Source of the DNA: an uncultured Caulobacter sp.
Lineage (GTDB): Bacteria > Pseudomonadota > Alphaproteobacteria > Caulobacterales > Caulobacteraceae
Direction of reading: 5' to 3'
Length of the DNA: 64,000 nucleotides
Assembly: GCF_937900395.1 (NCBI RefSeq)
Contig: NZ_CALCDX010000046.1
Span: 23,410-87,409, forward strand
The notes beneath the pieces were generated by a model. That model saw only the letters and a list, made by a program, of their open reading frames with translations. It was not told where the DNA came from and searched no databases. The position numbers and the translations under genes are program-made. Positions within the stretch are counted from its first letter, which is position 1, and every line of letters begins with the position of its first letter. Below are positions 1 to 9,347 of the stretch, piece after piece.

Positions 1-538
1 GCATCGGCGGCCAGCCGAGTAGCAGCGGCGCCAGCGCGAGGCCGGCGATGGGCAGGTGGATCGCAGTGATGTAGATCAGCGCCCGCCGTAGGTTGGCGAA
101 AATCCGTCGTCCAAGCCTGACGCCGCCGACGATCGACGCGAAACTGTCGTCGAGGAGCACCAGGTCGGCGGCCTCGCGCGCCACATCCGTACCCCTCCGA
201 CCCATGGCGATGCCGATATGGGCGGCCTCGAGGGCGGGGGCGTCGTTGACCCCGTCGCCGGTCATCGCCACCACCTCCCCGGAGGCCCTCAGCGCCGTAA
301 CGAGCGTCAACTTCTGCTCAGGTGCGATCCGGGCGAAGACCCGCACCTGGGCGATGCGCCGGGACAGTTCATCCTGAGGCAGGGCCGCGAGTTGCGCCCC
401 GGTCAGGATGCCCGCCTCGGTGTCGAACCCCGCCTTACGCGCGATGGCGAGCGCGGTCGCCGGATGGTCGCCGGTGATCATAATCACCTTGATCCCCGCG
501 GCGCGGGCCGGCCGCTTCGACCGCTCGGCAGTCACCTG
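1..538 (-). pseudogene. cation-transporting P-type ATPase, internal/C-terminal fragment
   Basis: The minus strand reads as the P-domain of a P-type ATPase. It contains IKVIMITGDHPATALAIA, then the hinge motif AMTGDGVNDAPALEAA, then a hydrophobic segment (ALIYITAIHLPIAGLALAPLLLG) that runs off the left edge of the window. The N-terminal two thirds, including the DKTGT phosphorylation site, should lie to the right but are absent. Similarity stops near 500-538, where the opposite strand becomes a phosphoketolase. The gene is therefore truncated at a rearrangement or assembly junction. Ion specificity cannot be judged. Confidence 0.7.
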
Positions 539-539
539 A

Positions 540-1886
540 CACCCCACACGGGCGGCGGCGCTGTACGTCGCACCGCAAGAGCTGAACGCCGCGCGAGCCG
601 TCTTTGCGCTCCGCGATCAGCAGGAGCGGCCGGCGGAGCGGGACAATCCGCTTGCGACGCGGTGGACGGCGACGCCGGTGTTTCCGGAGGAGCAAGGCCC
701 TCCCACGGAGCTGGTGTCGCCGATGGCGGCCATCGATGCTTGGTTCGTCGCGCTGGCGGAGGCCAATCCGCACCTGCGGCTTCGGATCGGCAACCCCGAC
801 GAACTGAGCAGCAATCGGATGAGCGCCGCGCTGGCGCGGTTCAAGCATCGGGTGAACCGTCCCGAACCGGGGGCGCCCGAGGCGGTGGACGGGGCGGTCA
901 TCACCGCGCTGAACGAGGAGGCTGTGGCCAGCGCCGCGCTCGCCAACAAGGGCGGCCTCAATCTCATCGTCACCTACGAGGCGTTCGCCCCCAAGATGCT
1001 GGGGGCCCTCCGGCAGGAGATCATCTTCGCGCGCCAGCAGAAGGAGGCTGGGTATGCCCCCGGGTGGCTCGGCGTCCCCCTCCTGGCCGCTTCGCATACG
1101 TGGGAGAACGGCAAGAACCAGCAGTCGCATCAGGAGCCGACGATTGGCGAGGCCATGCTCGGCGAGATGGCGGATGTCGCGCGAGTGCTCTTTCCAGTGG
1201 ACGGCGCTACGGCCGTCGCGGCTCTGCGGAGCCTCTATGCGCAGCGGGGCGTCGTCGGTTGCGTGGTGGCGCCTAAAGGCGAGGTGGCGGCTCGGTTGTC
1301 GCCAAGCGCGGCCGACGAGGCCCTGCGCGAAGGGGTCGTCGAGATCGGTCATGACGCCGCGCCGGCCGTGCAGTTCCTCGCGGTGGGCGCCTACCAACTG
1401 GCTCAAGCCGAGGCGGCGAGTTCACGCCTTCGCGCCGCGGGCGTGCCGGTGCGGCTTACGGCGCTGTTGGAGCCGGCCCGCCTGCGAACGCCCCGCGACG
1501 AATGGGAAGCGTCGGTCACCTTGTCGGATGAACGGCTCGACGCGATGTTCCCGCGCAGCGCGCGCCGGGTGCTCGTGGCGCACACGCGTCCCGAGCCCTT
1601 GCTCGGCCTACTTCGCCGAATCGACGGCGGCCCGGGCCGCCTGCGCGCCCACGGCTTTCAGAACCGTGGAGGAACGCTGGACCTGTTCGGCATGCTGTTC
1701 GCGAACCGGTGCACATTCGCTCATCTCGTGCGCAGCGCGGCGGCGCTCGTCGGCGTCGATGAGGCACGCCTGCTGACCGCGGCCGAGCGCTCGGCGCTGG
1801 ATGGGGCCGGCGACCCGCAAGCGCTCCACGCGGGCGCTGGACTTGCGCTAGGTCAAGTCGACGATCGGGCAGCCGGTCCAGGCTGA
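540..1886 (+). pseudogene. phosphoketolase (XFP), C-terminal half
   Basis: This frame is open from just after a TGA at 537-539 and has no convincing start. The first in-frame ATG (678) lies inside the family alignment. Recognisable XFP blocks include LRIGNPDELSSNRM, VDGAVITALNEEAVASAAL, YEAFAPKMLGALRQEI, SHTWENGKNQQSHQEPT, VAHTRPEPLLGLLRR and GGTLDLFGMLFANRC. The family normally has about 750-850 residues; here only about 450 remain and the N-terminal thiamine-diphosphate domain is missing. Phosphoketolases cleave xylulose-5-P or fructose-6-P to acetyl phosphate. The 5' loss coincides with the ATPase truncation on the other strand. Confidence 0.75.
1843..1856. promoter_or_regulatory. FixK/FNR-like box upstream of the metallohydrolase operon
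   Basis: TTGCGCTAGGTCAA matches TTGAY-N4-RTCAA at nine of ten defined positions. Its centre is about 54 nt before the ATG at 1904, the spacing expected for a class II activator site at -41.5 with a short leader. Confidence 0.6.
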
Positions 1887-1903
1887 CTGCGGAGGAGAGG
1901 GCG

Positions 1904-3271
1904 ATGGCGCTGAGCCTGCAATGTTTGGGTGGTGCCGGGACGGTCACCGGTTCGCGTCATCTCCTCGATGGGAAAAGCCAGCGAATCCTCGTCGGCTGCG
2001 GCCTCTTCCAGGGGTTGAAGGCGATGCGCGAGCGGATCTTGGCCCCGTTTCCGACGCCCCCGAAGAGCATCGGTCGGGTGGTGCTGACCCACGCCCACCT
2101 CGATCATAGCGGATATCTGCCCAGGCTCATCCGCGACGGTTACCGCGGCGAGGTGCTGTGCACGCCGGCGACGGCCGACCTTTGCCGCATTCTCCTGCGC
2201 GACGCCGCCCACTTGCAGGAGCGCGAGGCCGAGCAGGCGAACCGCTACGGCTACAGCAAGCACCATCCGGCCTTGCCGCTCTACACTGTTCAGGAGGCGG
2301 AACGGAGCTTACTGGCGCTCGCAAGCCAGGCCGCCGGCGTCGAGCGCGACCTGGGCGGGGGCGTCCATCTGAGGTTCGCGCGCGCTGGCCATATCCTGGG
2401 CGCCGCCACCGCGCGGTTTCGCCTGGAAGCCCGGACAGTGGTGTTCTCGGGCGACCTTGGACGTTACGACGACGCCGTGATGCTCGACCCGGAGCCGGTC
2501 CGAGACGCCGACTATCTCGTGCTGGAATCGACCTACGGGGATCGGGTGCATGAACGGACCGACCCAGCTGAGGCGCTGTTCGCCGTCGTCGAGCGGACCA
2601 TCGGGCGCGGCGGCACGGTCGTTATCCCGGCCTTCGCCGTGGGCCGCGCCCAGCAAATTCTTCACCACCTCTGGCGGCTCAAGGCGGCGGGCCGGCTCGG
2701 GCTGGTCCCCATCTTTCTCGATAGCCCGATGGCCATCGATGCGACAGATCTCCTGGCCCGGCATGCGGACGAGCACCGCCTGTCCAAAGACGGCTGCGGG
2801 GCCACATGCGCCGTGGCGCAGTATGTCAGGACGGTCGAGGGCTCAAAGGCGCTGAGCGCCAACGCGATGCCGAAGATCATCATTTCGGCGAGCGGCATGG
2901 CGAGCGGCGGTCGGGTGCTGCACCACATCAAGGCTTTCGGCGGCGACCGGCGAAACACCCTCTTATTCACCGGCTTCCAAGCTGTCGGCACCCGCGGCGC
3001 CAAGCTCGTGGCCGGCGCTCGCGAGATCAAGATGTTCGGGCAGTGGTGGCCGATCCGGGCCGCGGCCGTACATTTGTCGATGCTTTCCGCACATGCCGAC
3101 GCCGAGGAAATTCTGCGTTGGCTGTCAGCCTTTGAAGCGCCGCCGCGGGAAACCTTCATCGTCCATGGCGAGCCCGCCGCATCGGAGGCGCTGCGTGACC
3201 GGATCAGCCGCCAACTGGGCTGGCGGTGCACGGTCGCCGAGCCCTTCAGACGCTATGAGTTGGCCGCATGA
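1904..3271 (+). CDS. MBL-fold/beta-CASP metallohydrolase (RNA-processing type)
   Basis: This 455-residue protein has the metallo-beta-lactamase metal motif THAHLDHSG (H63, H65, D67, H68), a following beta-CASP region with SAHADAEEI, and a C-terminal FIVHGEPAA motif. These are the marks of the CPSF73/YsH1-like RNase family. The start follows GGAGGAGAGGGCG. It is the first intact gene of a tightly coupled operon: its stop overlaps the next start (ATGA). A FixK-like box lies just upstream. Probable role: cytoplasmic RNA turnover or processing during stress. The substrate is unknown, and related proteins are often annotated only as MBL-fold hydrolases. Confidence 0.85.
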   Translation: MALSLQCLGGAGTVTGSRHLLDGKSQRILVGCGLFQGLKAMRERILAPFPTPPKSIGRVVLTHAHLDHSGYLPRLIRDGYRGEVLCTPATADLCRILLRDAAHLQEREAEQANRYGYSKHHPALPLYTVQEAERSLLALASQAAGVERDLGGGVHLRFARAGHILGAATARFRLEARTVVFSGDLGRYDDAVMLDPEPVRDADYLVLESTYGDRVHERTDPAEALFAVVERTIGRGGTVVIPAFAVGRAQQILHHLWRLKAAGRLGLVPIFLDSPMAIDATDLLARHADEHRLSKDGCGATCAVAQYVRTVEGSKALSANAMPKIIISASGMASGGRVLHHIKAFGGDRRNTLLFTGFQAVGTRGAKLVAGAREIKMFGQWWPIRAAAVHLSMLSAHADAEEILRWLSAFEAPPRETFIVHGEPAASEALRDRISRQLGWRCTVAEPFRRYELAA

Positions 3272-4788
3272 CGGATTCAGGCGGCGACCTTCGCAAGACC
3301 CGGCTCGCGGCGCGCCGGTTCGGGCTGGTGACGCAGGACGAGCCCGTCGCTCTGGTGCGGGCAGACTCGCCGGTTAGCCACGCCGAAGGGTTGGCCCCCC
3401 GATCGCAGGTGGTGGTGAGCGGGCCAACCGCCACGATCACCGCCACCTTGTACCATGTTACGTCGAAGGTCCTGCGGCCCAACGAAATCGGCCTTTCGGA
3501 AGCCGCCTGGGCAAGGCTCGGCGTGGAGAGCGGCGCCGAGGTCGAGGTTCGACACCCGCTTCCGCTCGAGTCGCTGGCTCGGGTGCGGCGCCGGATCTTT
3601 GGCGAGCGCCTTGGGCCGGCGGATTTCTCCGCCATCCTGCGAGACATCGTTGAAGGCCGCTATGCCGAGGCGCATCTGGCGGCGTTTGTCACCGCCTGTT
3701 CTGCGTTGCCGCTCGACCTGAACGAGACCACGGAATTGACGCGCGCCATGGTCGACGTGGGAAGGCGCCTCACCTGGAAGCGGCCGGTTGTGCTCGACAA
3801 GCATTCCATCGGCGGACTGCCGGGCAACCGCACCACGCCGATCGTGGTCTCGATCGCCGCCGCCCTCGGCCTCGTCATCCCCAAGACCTCGTCGCGCGCG
3901 ATCACCTCCTCGGCGGGCACTGCGGACACCATGGAGGTGCTGACCCGCGTCGACCTGGAGATCGATGCTGTCCGTCAGGTCGTCGAAATGGAGGGTGGCT
4001 GCTTTGTCTGGGGCGGAAGGATGTCGCTGAGCCCGGCCGACGAGATCATTGCTCGGATGGGCCGCACGCTAGAGATGGACGCCGAGGGACAGCTTGTCTC
4101 CTCGATCCTGTCCAAGAAGATCGCAGCCGGCTCCAATCACGTGATCATCGATATCCCGGTCGGGCCGACGGCGAAGATGCGGACGCCGGCGGATGCGCAG
4201 GCCTTGGCCGAGCGGCTTGTCAGCGTCGGCCGCGCTTTCGGACTCCAGGTCCGTTGCGTGATCACCGATGGCTTGCAGCCGGTCGGGCGCGGCATCGGCC
4301 CGGCGCTGGAGGCGCGGGACGTCCTGGCGGTGCTCCAAGGGGCGCCGGAGGCCCCGCGCGATCTTCGGGAGCGCGCCCTCGCCTTGGCCGGCGCGGTGCT
4401 CGAATTGGGCGGGGCCGCGTGCGAAGGCGGCGGCGTCGACCTGGCCAGGACGGCGCTGGATGATGGCCGGGCCTGGGCGAAGTTTCAGGCGATTTGCCGC
4501 GCGCAAGGCGCCTTTCGCTCACCGCCGCGGGCGCCGTTGACGCGGGTCCTACCGTTGTCGCACGCCGGAACCGTGGTGCATCTGAACAACCGCAAGCTGG
4601 CCAAGCTGGCCAAGCTCGCCGGCGCGCATGAAGCGAAGGCCGCCGGGCTGGAGCTGCACGTGAAGATTGGCGACGAGGTCGTTGCGGGCCAGGCCATGAT
4701 GACGCTCCATGCCCAGGCGGTGGGCGAGCTCGATTACGCGGGCGAATATGCGCGCGCCAACCCCGACATCATCGGAGTCGAGCTTTGA
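3268..4788 (+). CDS. AMP phosphorylase / thymidine phosphorylase family protein
   Basis: At 506 residues it matches the long archaeal-type pyrimidine/AMP phosphorylase family, not the roughly 440-residue DeoA. The phosphate and nucleoside binding core is visible: DKHSIGGLPGNRTTPIV, then PKTSSRAITSSAGTADTMEV. The N-terminal ~90 residues form the extra domain of the long family, and a C-terminal domain ends near GELDYAGEYARANPDIIGVEL. It overlaps the metallohydrolase by 4 nt and the PRPP-synthetase-like gene by 4 nt (TTGA), so translation is coupled. Family members phosphorolyse nucleosides or AMP to ribose phosphates. Substrate choice cannot be read from sequence. Confidence 0.85.
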   Translation: MTDSGGDLRKTRLAARRFGLVTQDEPVALVRADSPVSHAEGLAPRSQVVVSGPTATITATLYHVTSKVLRPNEIGLSEAAWARLGVESGAEVEVRHPLPLESLARVRRRIFGERLGPADFSAILRDIVEGRYAEAHLAAFVTACSALPLDLNETTELTRAMVDVGRRLTWKRPVVLDKHSIGGLPGNRTTPIVVSIAAALGLVIPKTSSRAITSSAGTADTMEVLTRVDLEIDAVRQVVEMEGGCFVWGGRMSLSPADEIIARMGRTLEMDAEGQLVSSILSKKIAAGSNHVIIDIPVGPTAKMRTPADAQALAERLVSVGRAFGLQVRCVITDGLQPVGRGIGPALEARDVLAVLQGAPEAPRDLRERALALAGAVLELGGAACEGGGVDLARTALDDGRAWAKFQAICRAQGAFRSPPRAPLTRVLPLSHAGTVVHLNNRKLAKLAKLAGAHEAKAAGLELHVKIGDEVVAGQAMMTLHAQAVGELDYAGEYARANPDIIGVEL

Positions 4789-5660
4789 AGGTCTTCCTCG
4801 CCTTGCCAGGCAACGAACGGCTCGCCCGTTGGCTCGCGGTCCAAACTGGCGGCGCCTTTTGCGGTCTCCGCACTCGCCGGTTCCCGGACGGCGAGACCTA
4901 TGTGCGCCTCGGGCGGGCCGTCCTGGGGGACGAGGTCTATGCGGTCTGCACCCTGGCGCATCCAGATCGGCGGACCCTTCGATTGCTGCTTGCGGCTGGA
5001 GCGGCGCGCGATGCCGGCGCAAGGCGCGTTGTGTTGGTGGCGCCCTATCTGGCCTATATGCGTCAAGACCGCGCATTTGCGGAGGGCGAGGCCATCAGCG
5101 CCCGCCATTTCGCGCGCCTGCTGTCTCACGCTTTCGAAGGCTTGGTGACGGTCGATCCGCATCTGCATCGGATCCGCGCGCTTGGCGAGATTTTCGACAT
5201 CCCGGCGCGAGCGCTCCACGCAGCACCGCTACTGGCCGACTGGGTGCGCGTGAACGTCGAGCGACCGCTGCTGATCGGACCGGACGTCGAGAGCCGTCAA
5301 TGGGTTGAGGCCGTCGCCCATCGCGCAGCAGCGCCCTTCGCCGTGTTGACCAAGGTGCGCCGCGCAGACCGCCAAGTCGAGATTGAGCTGCCAGCGCTGG
5401 CGACGTTTTCCGGACGCCAGCCCGTGCTGATCGATGACATCATTTCGTCAGGGACGACGATGATCCAGGCGGCGAGAATGCTTCGGGCCGCAGGGGTGGG
5501 GAGGCCGGTTTGCTTAGCTGTGCATGGGCTCTTCGCCCAGGACTCGTTCGAGCGGCTGTCGGCGCTCGCCGCGACGGTGGTCACGACCGATAGCGTTCCA
5601 CACCCTTCGAACGGCATTTCGATTGCTCGTATGCTGGCCGATGGCTTGTCAGGAATCTAG
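4785..5660 (+). CDS. ribose-phosphate pyrophosphokinase (PRPP synthetase) family protein
   Basis: This 291-residue protein has the Prs layout: FPDGETYVRL near the N-terminus, the RQDRAFAEGEAISAR flexible-loop region, VDPHLHR, and the PRPP-binding loop VLIDDIISSGTTMIQAA. It is slightly shorter than housekeeping Prs (about 310-320 residues) and diverged, so it is probably a second, specialised copy. The start is a TTG overlapping the phosphorylase stop. With the upstream phosphorylase it could interconvert ribose phosphates released from nucleotides. Catalysis of ribose-5-P plus ATP to PRPP is the family reaction. Confidence 0.85.
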   Translation: MKVFLALPGNERLARWLAVQTGGAFCGLRTRRFPDGETYVRLGRAVLGDEVYAVCTLAHPDRRTLRLLLAAGAARDAGARRVVLVAPYLAYMRQDRAFAEGEAISARHFARLLSHAFEGLVTVDPHLHRIRALGEIFDIPARALHAAPLLADWVRVNVERPLLIGPDVESRQWVEAVAHRAAAPFAVLTKVRRADRQVEIELPALATFSGRQPVLIDDIISSGTTMIQAARMLRAAGVGRPVCLAVHGLFAQDSFERLSALAATVVTTDSVPHPSNGISIARMLADGLSGI

Positions 5661-5773
5661 AGCATGCAGATCCTCTCGTCAGACCAAACACAGTGGGGCG
5701 CCGGGCGCGACTTACCTGACACCTTGGGCCGGCGTCACGCGGCCTTGCCCGCAGTCCGCCTCGTGAGCCGGCG

Positions 5774-7600
5774 ATGAACAAGCAGGCACGATTCCATGTG
5801 GCCTATTGGCTCATCGCCTTCCTCGGCGTGTTGGCCATCCAGCACTACATCGGCGTCGCCACCCAGGTGGCTCAAATTCCGTACAGCCAGTTCGAACGGT
5901 TGCTTCGCGAAGGCAAGATCGCCGAGGTGGGGATTTCGGACGAGTTCGTCCAAGGCCGGCTGAAGCAGCCCGTGCAGGGCAAGAGCGCCTTCGTTTCGGC
6001 GCGCGTCGAGCCCGAGCTTGCCCGTGAGCTTGACAAGTACGGTGTCGTCTATAGCGGCCAGGTCGAGAGTACCTTCCTGCGCGATCTGCTCTCCTGGGTG
6101 GTTCCGGTCCTGTTGTTCTTTGGCCTTTGGGCCTGGCTCTCTCGCAAGGCAGGGCCGGCCGGATTGATGCAGGTGGGGCGCAGCCGGGCGAAGGTCTATG
6201 TTGAAGCCGACACCGGCGTAACGTTCAGCGATGTTGCCGGCGTGGACGAGGCGAAAGCCGAGCTTCAGGAGATCATCGATTTCTTGAAGAGCCCGCAAGA
6301 GTACAGCCGCCTGGGCGGCCGTATGCCGAAGGGAATACTGCTCCTTGGGCCGCCGGGCACCGGCAAGACATTGCTCGCGAAGGCGGTGGCGGGGGAAGCC
6401 AAAGTTCCCTTCTTCTCGATCTCCGGATCGGAGTTCGTGGAAATGTTCGTGGGTGTCGGCGCGGCGCGGGTGCGCGACCTGTTCCAGCAGGCCCGCGAGC
6501 GCGCGCCGGCCATTATCTTCATCGACGAGCTCGATGCTTTGGGGCGCGCCCGCGGCCTCTACGCCTGGGGCGGGCACGATGAGAAAGAGCAGACGCTCAA
6601 TCAGCTGCTGGTGGAACTGGACGGCTTCGATTCCAGCACGGGGCTGGTGCTGCTCGCTGCGACGAACCGGCCCGAAATCCTTGACCCAGCGCTGCTGCGT
6701 GCCGGGCGCTTCGACCGCCAGGTGCTTGTGGACAGACCGGACAAGAAGGGTCGGATTGATATTCTGCGGGTGCACACCCGAAGGGTGAAGCTCGCGCCGG
6801 ACGTCGATCTCGAGAAGGTCGCGGCCCTAACGCCCGGCTTTACGGGCGCTGACCTCGCCAACCTTGTCAATGAAGCGGCGCTCCTGGCCACGCGCCGCCG
6901 CGCCGACGCGATAACCTTGGCGGATTTCAACGAAGCCGTGGAGCGGATCGTCGCTGGCCTGGAGAAGCGCAACCGCCTGCTGAATCCGAAGGAGCGCGAG
7001 GTGGTGGCGCACCATGAGATGGGTCACGCCCTGGTGGGCCTCACGCTGCCGGGGGTCGAGCAGGTGCACAAGGTCTCGATCATCCCGCGCGGGGTGGGGG
7101 CGCTCGGCTACACGATCCAGCGCCCGACCGAGGACCGCTTTCTGATGACCCAGGAGGAGCTGGAGAACAAGATGTGCGCGCTCCTGGGCGGTCGCGCCGC
7201 CGAATGGATCATCTTCCGACATCTGTCGACCGGCGCCGCGGACGACCTTCGCAAGGTGACCGATATCGCGCGAAGCATGGTGACGCGCTACGGCATGTCC
7301 AAGCGGCTTGGGCCTGTCTCCTATGATCGAGAGCCTCGGACCTTTCTCAGCGCCGGAGATGCTCCGCCTTCGTTCATGCGGGAGAACGACTTCGGAGAGG
7401 CCACGGCCGACGCGATCGACGAAGAGGTGCGCGCCATGGTGGAGGCGGTCTTCGCGCGCGCGGTGCAAATCCTCGAAAGCCGCCGCGCGGCGCTCGAGCG
7501 CGGCGCCAAGCTGCTGCTGGAGAAGGAAACCCTTGACGAGGCTGAACTGCAACGCCTGGTTCAAGATGGACCGGCCTCGACCGAGGCTCGGCGAGCGTGA
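5774..7600 (+). CDS. ftsH: ATP-dependent zinc metalloprotease FtsH
   Basis: This 608-residue membrane AAA+ protease has two N-terminal membrane segments (about residues 10-27 and 105-122) flanking a periplasmic domain. The AAA module has Walker A GPPGTGKT (192-199), Walker B FIDELDALG and the pore loop MFVGVGAAR. The catalytic zinc site is HEMGH (414-418). It degrades membrane and misfolded cytosolic proteins. It follows the PRPP-synthetase gene after 113 nt and lies in a series of codirectional stress genes, so it may be a stress-specific second FtsH. FtsH is also a standard member of heat-tolerance loci. Confidence 0.95.
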   Translation: MNKQARFHVAYWLIAFLGVLAIQHYIGVATQVAQIPYSQFERLLREGKIAEVGISDEFVQGRLKQPVQGKSAFVSARVEPELARELDKYGVVYSGQVESTFLRDLLSWVVPVLLFFGLWAWLSRKAGPAGLMQVGRSRAKVYVEADTGVTFSDVAGVDEAKAELQEIIDFLKSPQEYSRLGGRMPKGILLLGPPGTGKTLLAKAVAGEAKVPFFSISGSEFVEMFVGVGAARVRDLFQQARERAPAIIFIDELDALGRARGLYAWGGHDEKEQTLNQLLVELDGFDSSTGLVLLAATNRPEILDPALLRAGRFDRQVLVDRPDKKGRIDILRVHTRRVKLAPDVDLEKVAALTPGFTGADLANLVNEAALLATRRRADAITLADFNEAVERIVAGLEKRNRLLNPKEREVVAHHEMGHALVGLTLPGVEQVHKVSIIPRGVGALGYTIQRPTEDRFLMTQEELENKMCALLGGRAAEWIIFRHLSTGAADDLRKVTDIARSMVTRYGMSKRLGPVSYDREPRTFLSAGDAPPSFMRENDFGEATADAIDEEVRAMVEAVFARAVQILESRRAALERGAKLLLEKETLDEAELQRLVQDGPASTEARRA

Positions 7601-7693
7601 GCCAGGGCGCGCCCTTCCTGCCCGGGCGTTGGCTGATCGGCGCGCGCCGAGCGGCTTGGCTGCGAGCGCCGAACAAGGACGGACGGTGAACAC

Positions 7694-9115
7694 ATGGAAT
7701 ACAGAGGCGCCGACACCTCCGCTCGGCTGAACGAGCAAGTCGATCAGGCGGTGATCCGCGCGGCGGCCTTCACCAAGCACGACCGCACGCTGCTGGCCCA
7801 AGTCCGAGCGTGCAACACGGTGTGCGAGTTCGCCTTTCCGATTCGTCGGGACGATGGGAGCGTCAAGGTCGTCAAGGCGTGGCGCGCCCAGCACAGCGAC
7901 CATCGGCTTCCCACCAAGGGCGGAATCCGCTTCAGCCCCAACGTCGACTCTGATGAGATCATCGGGCTGGCGGCGCTGATGACCTACAAATGTGCGTTGA
8001 TGGACGTGCCGTTCGGCGGCGCGAAGGGCGCCGTCCAGATCGACCGCGACGAATTCTCCGCCGGCGAGCTGGAACGGATCACACGACGCTACACGTTCGA
8101 ACTCATAAGGCGAAACATGATCGGCCCAGGCGTTGATGTGCCTGCGCCTGACTATGGCACCGGGCCGCAGGAGATGGCCTGGGTCGCGGACACCTACCGT
8201 CAGATCAGCCGCGGCGACCTTGACGCACTGGCTTGCGTGACCGGCAAGCCGATCGCCCTGAGCGGCCTGCGTGGGCGGTCCGAGGCCACGGGACTCGGCG
8301 TCTTTTACGGCCTGCGTGAAGCCTGCGCCCAGGAAGAGGACATGCGAAAACTGGGCTTGGCGCCCGGCCTGGACGGCAAGACGATCGTCATCCAGGGCTT
8401 TGGGAATGTCGGCGCCCACGCGGCGGCGTTTCTCGCGCAAGGCGGGGCGCGGATCGTCTGCGTCATCGAACGCGATGGCGCGATCTTCAACCCGACCGGA
8501 CTCAAGGTCGCCGAGATTGTCGAGCACCGGAGCCGGACTGGCTCCATCTTGGGCCTTCCCGGCGCCGAGACGCTGCCCTCCGCTGCGGCAGGACTGAACG
8601 TGGAATGCGACATTCTTGTCCCCGCCGCGCTCGAGAACACCGTTCACGCCGGCAACCAGGCGGGGATCCGCGCGCGGATCATCGCCGAGGCGGCCAACGG
8701 GCCTGTGACCGCTCTGGCGGACCAAGCCTTGCGGCAGCGTGGCCTGATGATCATCCCGGACATATATCTGAATGCCGGGGGGGTGACGGCGTCATATCTC
8801 GAGTGGCTGAAGAGCTTGGCGCACGTCCGTTTCGGGCGCATCGAGCAGAGGTTCGATCAAGGAGCCTATCACCGGATCGTTGAGGCCGTCTCGGGGGCGA
8901 CCGGCCATGCATTTGATGCGCAGATCCTCAGCGGGCTGAAGGGCGCCGGTGAGACGGACCTCGTCCGCTCGGCGCTCGAGGAGACCATGGCGACGACATT
9001 TGCGCAGCTACGCGCCGTCAGCACTCAGCATCGGACGGACTTGCGCACGGCAGCGCTGATCATCGCCCTTGACAAGATCGCCGAAAGTTACGCCCGGATG
9101 GGGATATTTCCATAG
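7694..9115 (+). CDS. Glu/Leu/Phe/Val dehydrogenase (glutamate dehydrogenase)
   Basis: This 473-residue enzyme has the substrate-binding block LPTKGGIRFSPNVDSDEI, the catalytic-lysine region MDVPFGGAKGAVQ, DVPAPDYGTG, and a Rossmann motif IQGFGNVGAHAA. The C-terminus has AEAANGPVT and PDIYLNAGGV. It oxidatively deaminates glutamate to 2-oxoglutarate and ammonia (or the reverse) with NAD(P). The long spacing insert EEDMRKLGLAPGLDG is typical of this branch. It is the last gene in the rightward series from 1904, 94 nt after ftsH. GDH in a hypoxia-linked operon suggests redox or nitrogen balancing, which is an inference. Confidence 0.9.
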   Translation: MEYRGADTSARLNEQVDQAVIRAAAFTKHDRTLLAQVRACNTVCEFAFPIRRDDGSVKVVKAWRAQHSDHRLPTKGGIRFSPNVDSDEIIGLAALMTYKCALMDVPFGGAKGAVQIDRDEFSAGELERITRRYTFELIRRNMIGPGVDVPAPDYGTGPQEMAWVADTYRQISRGDLDALACVTGKPIALSGLRGRSEATGLGVFYGLREACAQEEDMRKLGLAPGLDGKTIVIQGFGNVGAHAAAFLAQGGARIVCVIERDGAIFNPTGLKVAEIVEHRSRTGSILGLPGAETLPSAAAGLNVECDILVPAALENTVHAGNQAGIRARIIAEAANGPVTALADQALRQRGLMIIPDIYLNAGGVTASYLEWLKSLAHVRFGRIEQRFDQGAYHRIVEAVSGATGHAFDAQILSGLKGAGETDLVRSALEETMATTFAQLRAVSTQHRTDLRTAALIIALDKIAESYARMGIFP

Positions 9116-9347
9116 TCCTGAGGGCTGTCGCGGCGGCGGCTCACAATTCGCTCCCGACGGCCTCGACAGCGCATGGCCCGATACAGGGATCGCCCCAGGA
9201 CGGCGGGCGGCCGCCGAGTAGGCGCTTGGCCCCACACTGGCTGTTCATGGACGGCGGCCAGAAGCCCGACATGTTCCGGACGCGGCGCAGATCCATGCCT
9301 GCGGCGTCCTGGCCGAAGCTTCGCGGCCCAGGATCGGCCGCGGGGCG

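Noticed and set aside
435..1406. Long minus-strand open frame of 323 codons
   Set aside because: It is antisense to the phosphoketolase fragment; the sense strand carries clear family motifs and the antisense protein is Arg/His-rich with none.
6827..8725. 632-codon minus-strand open frame spanning ftsH and GDH
   Set aside because: Both sense genes have complete catalytic motifs; the antisense product has no recognisable domain.
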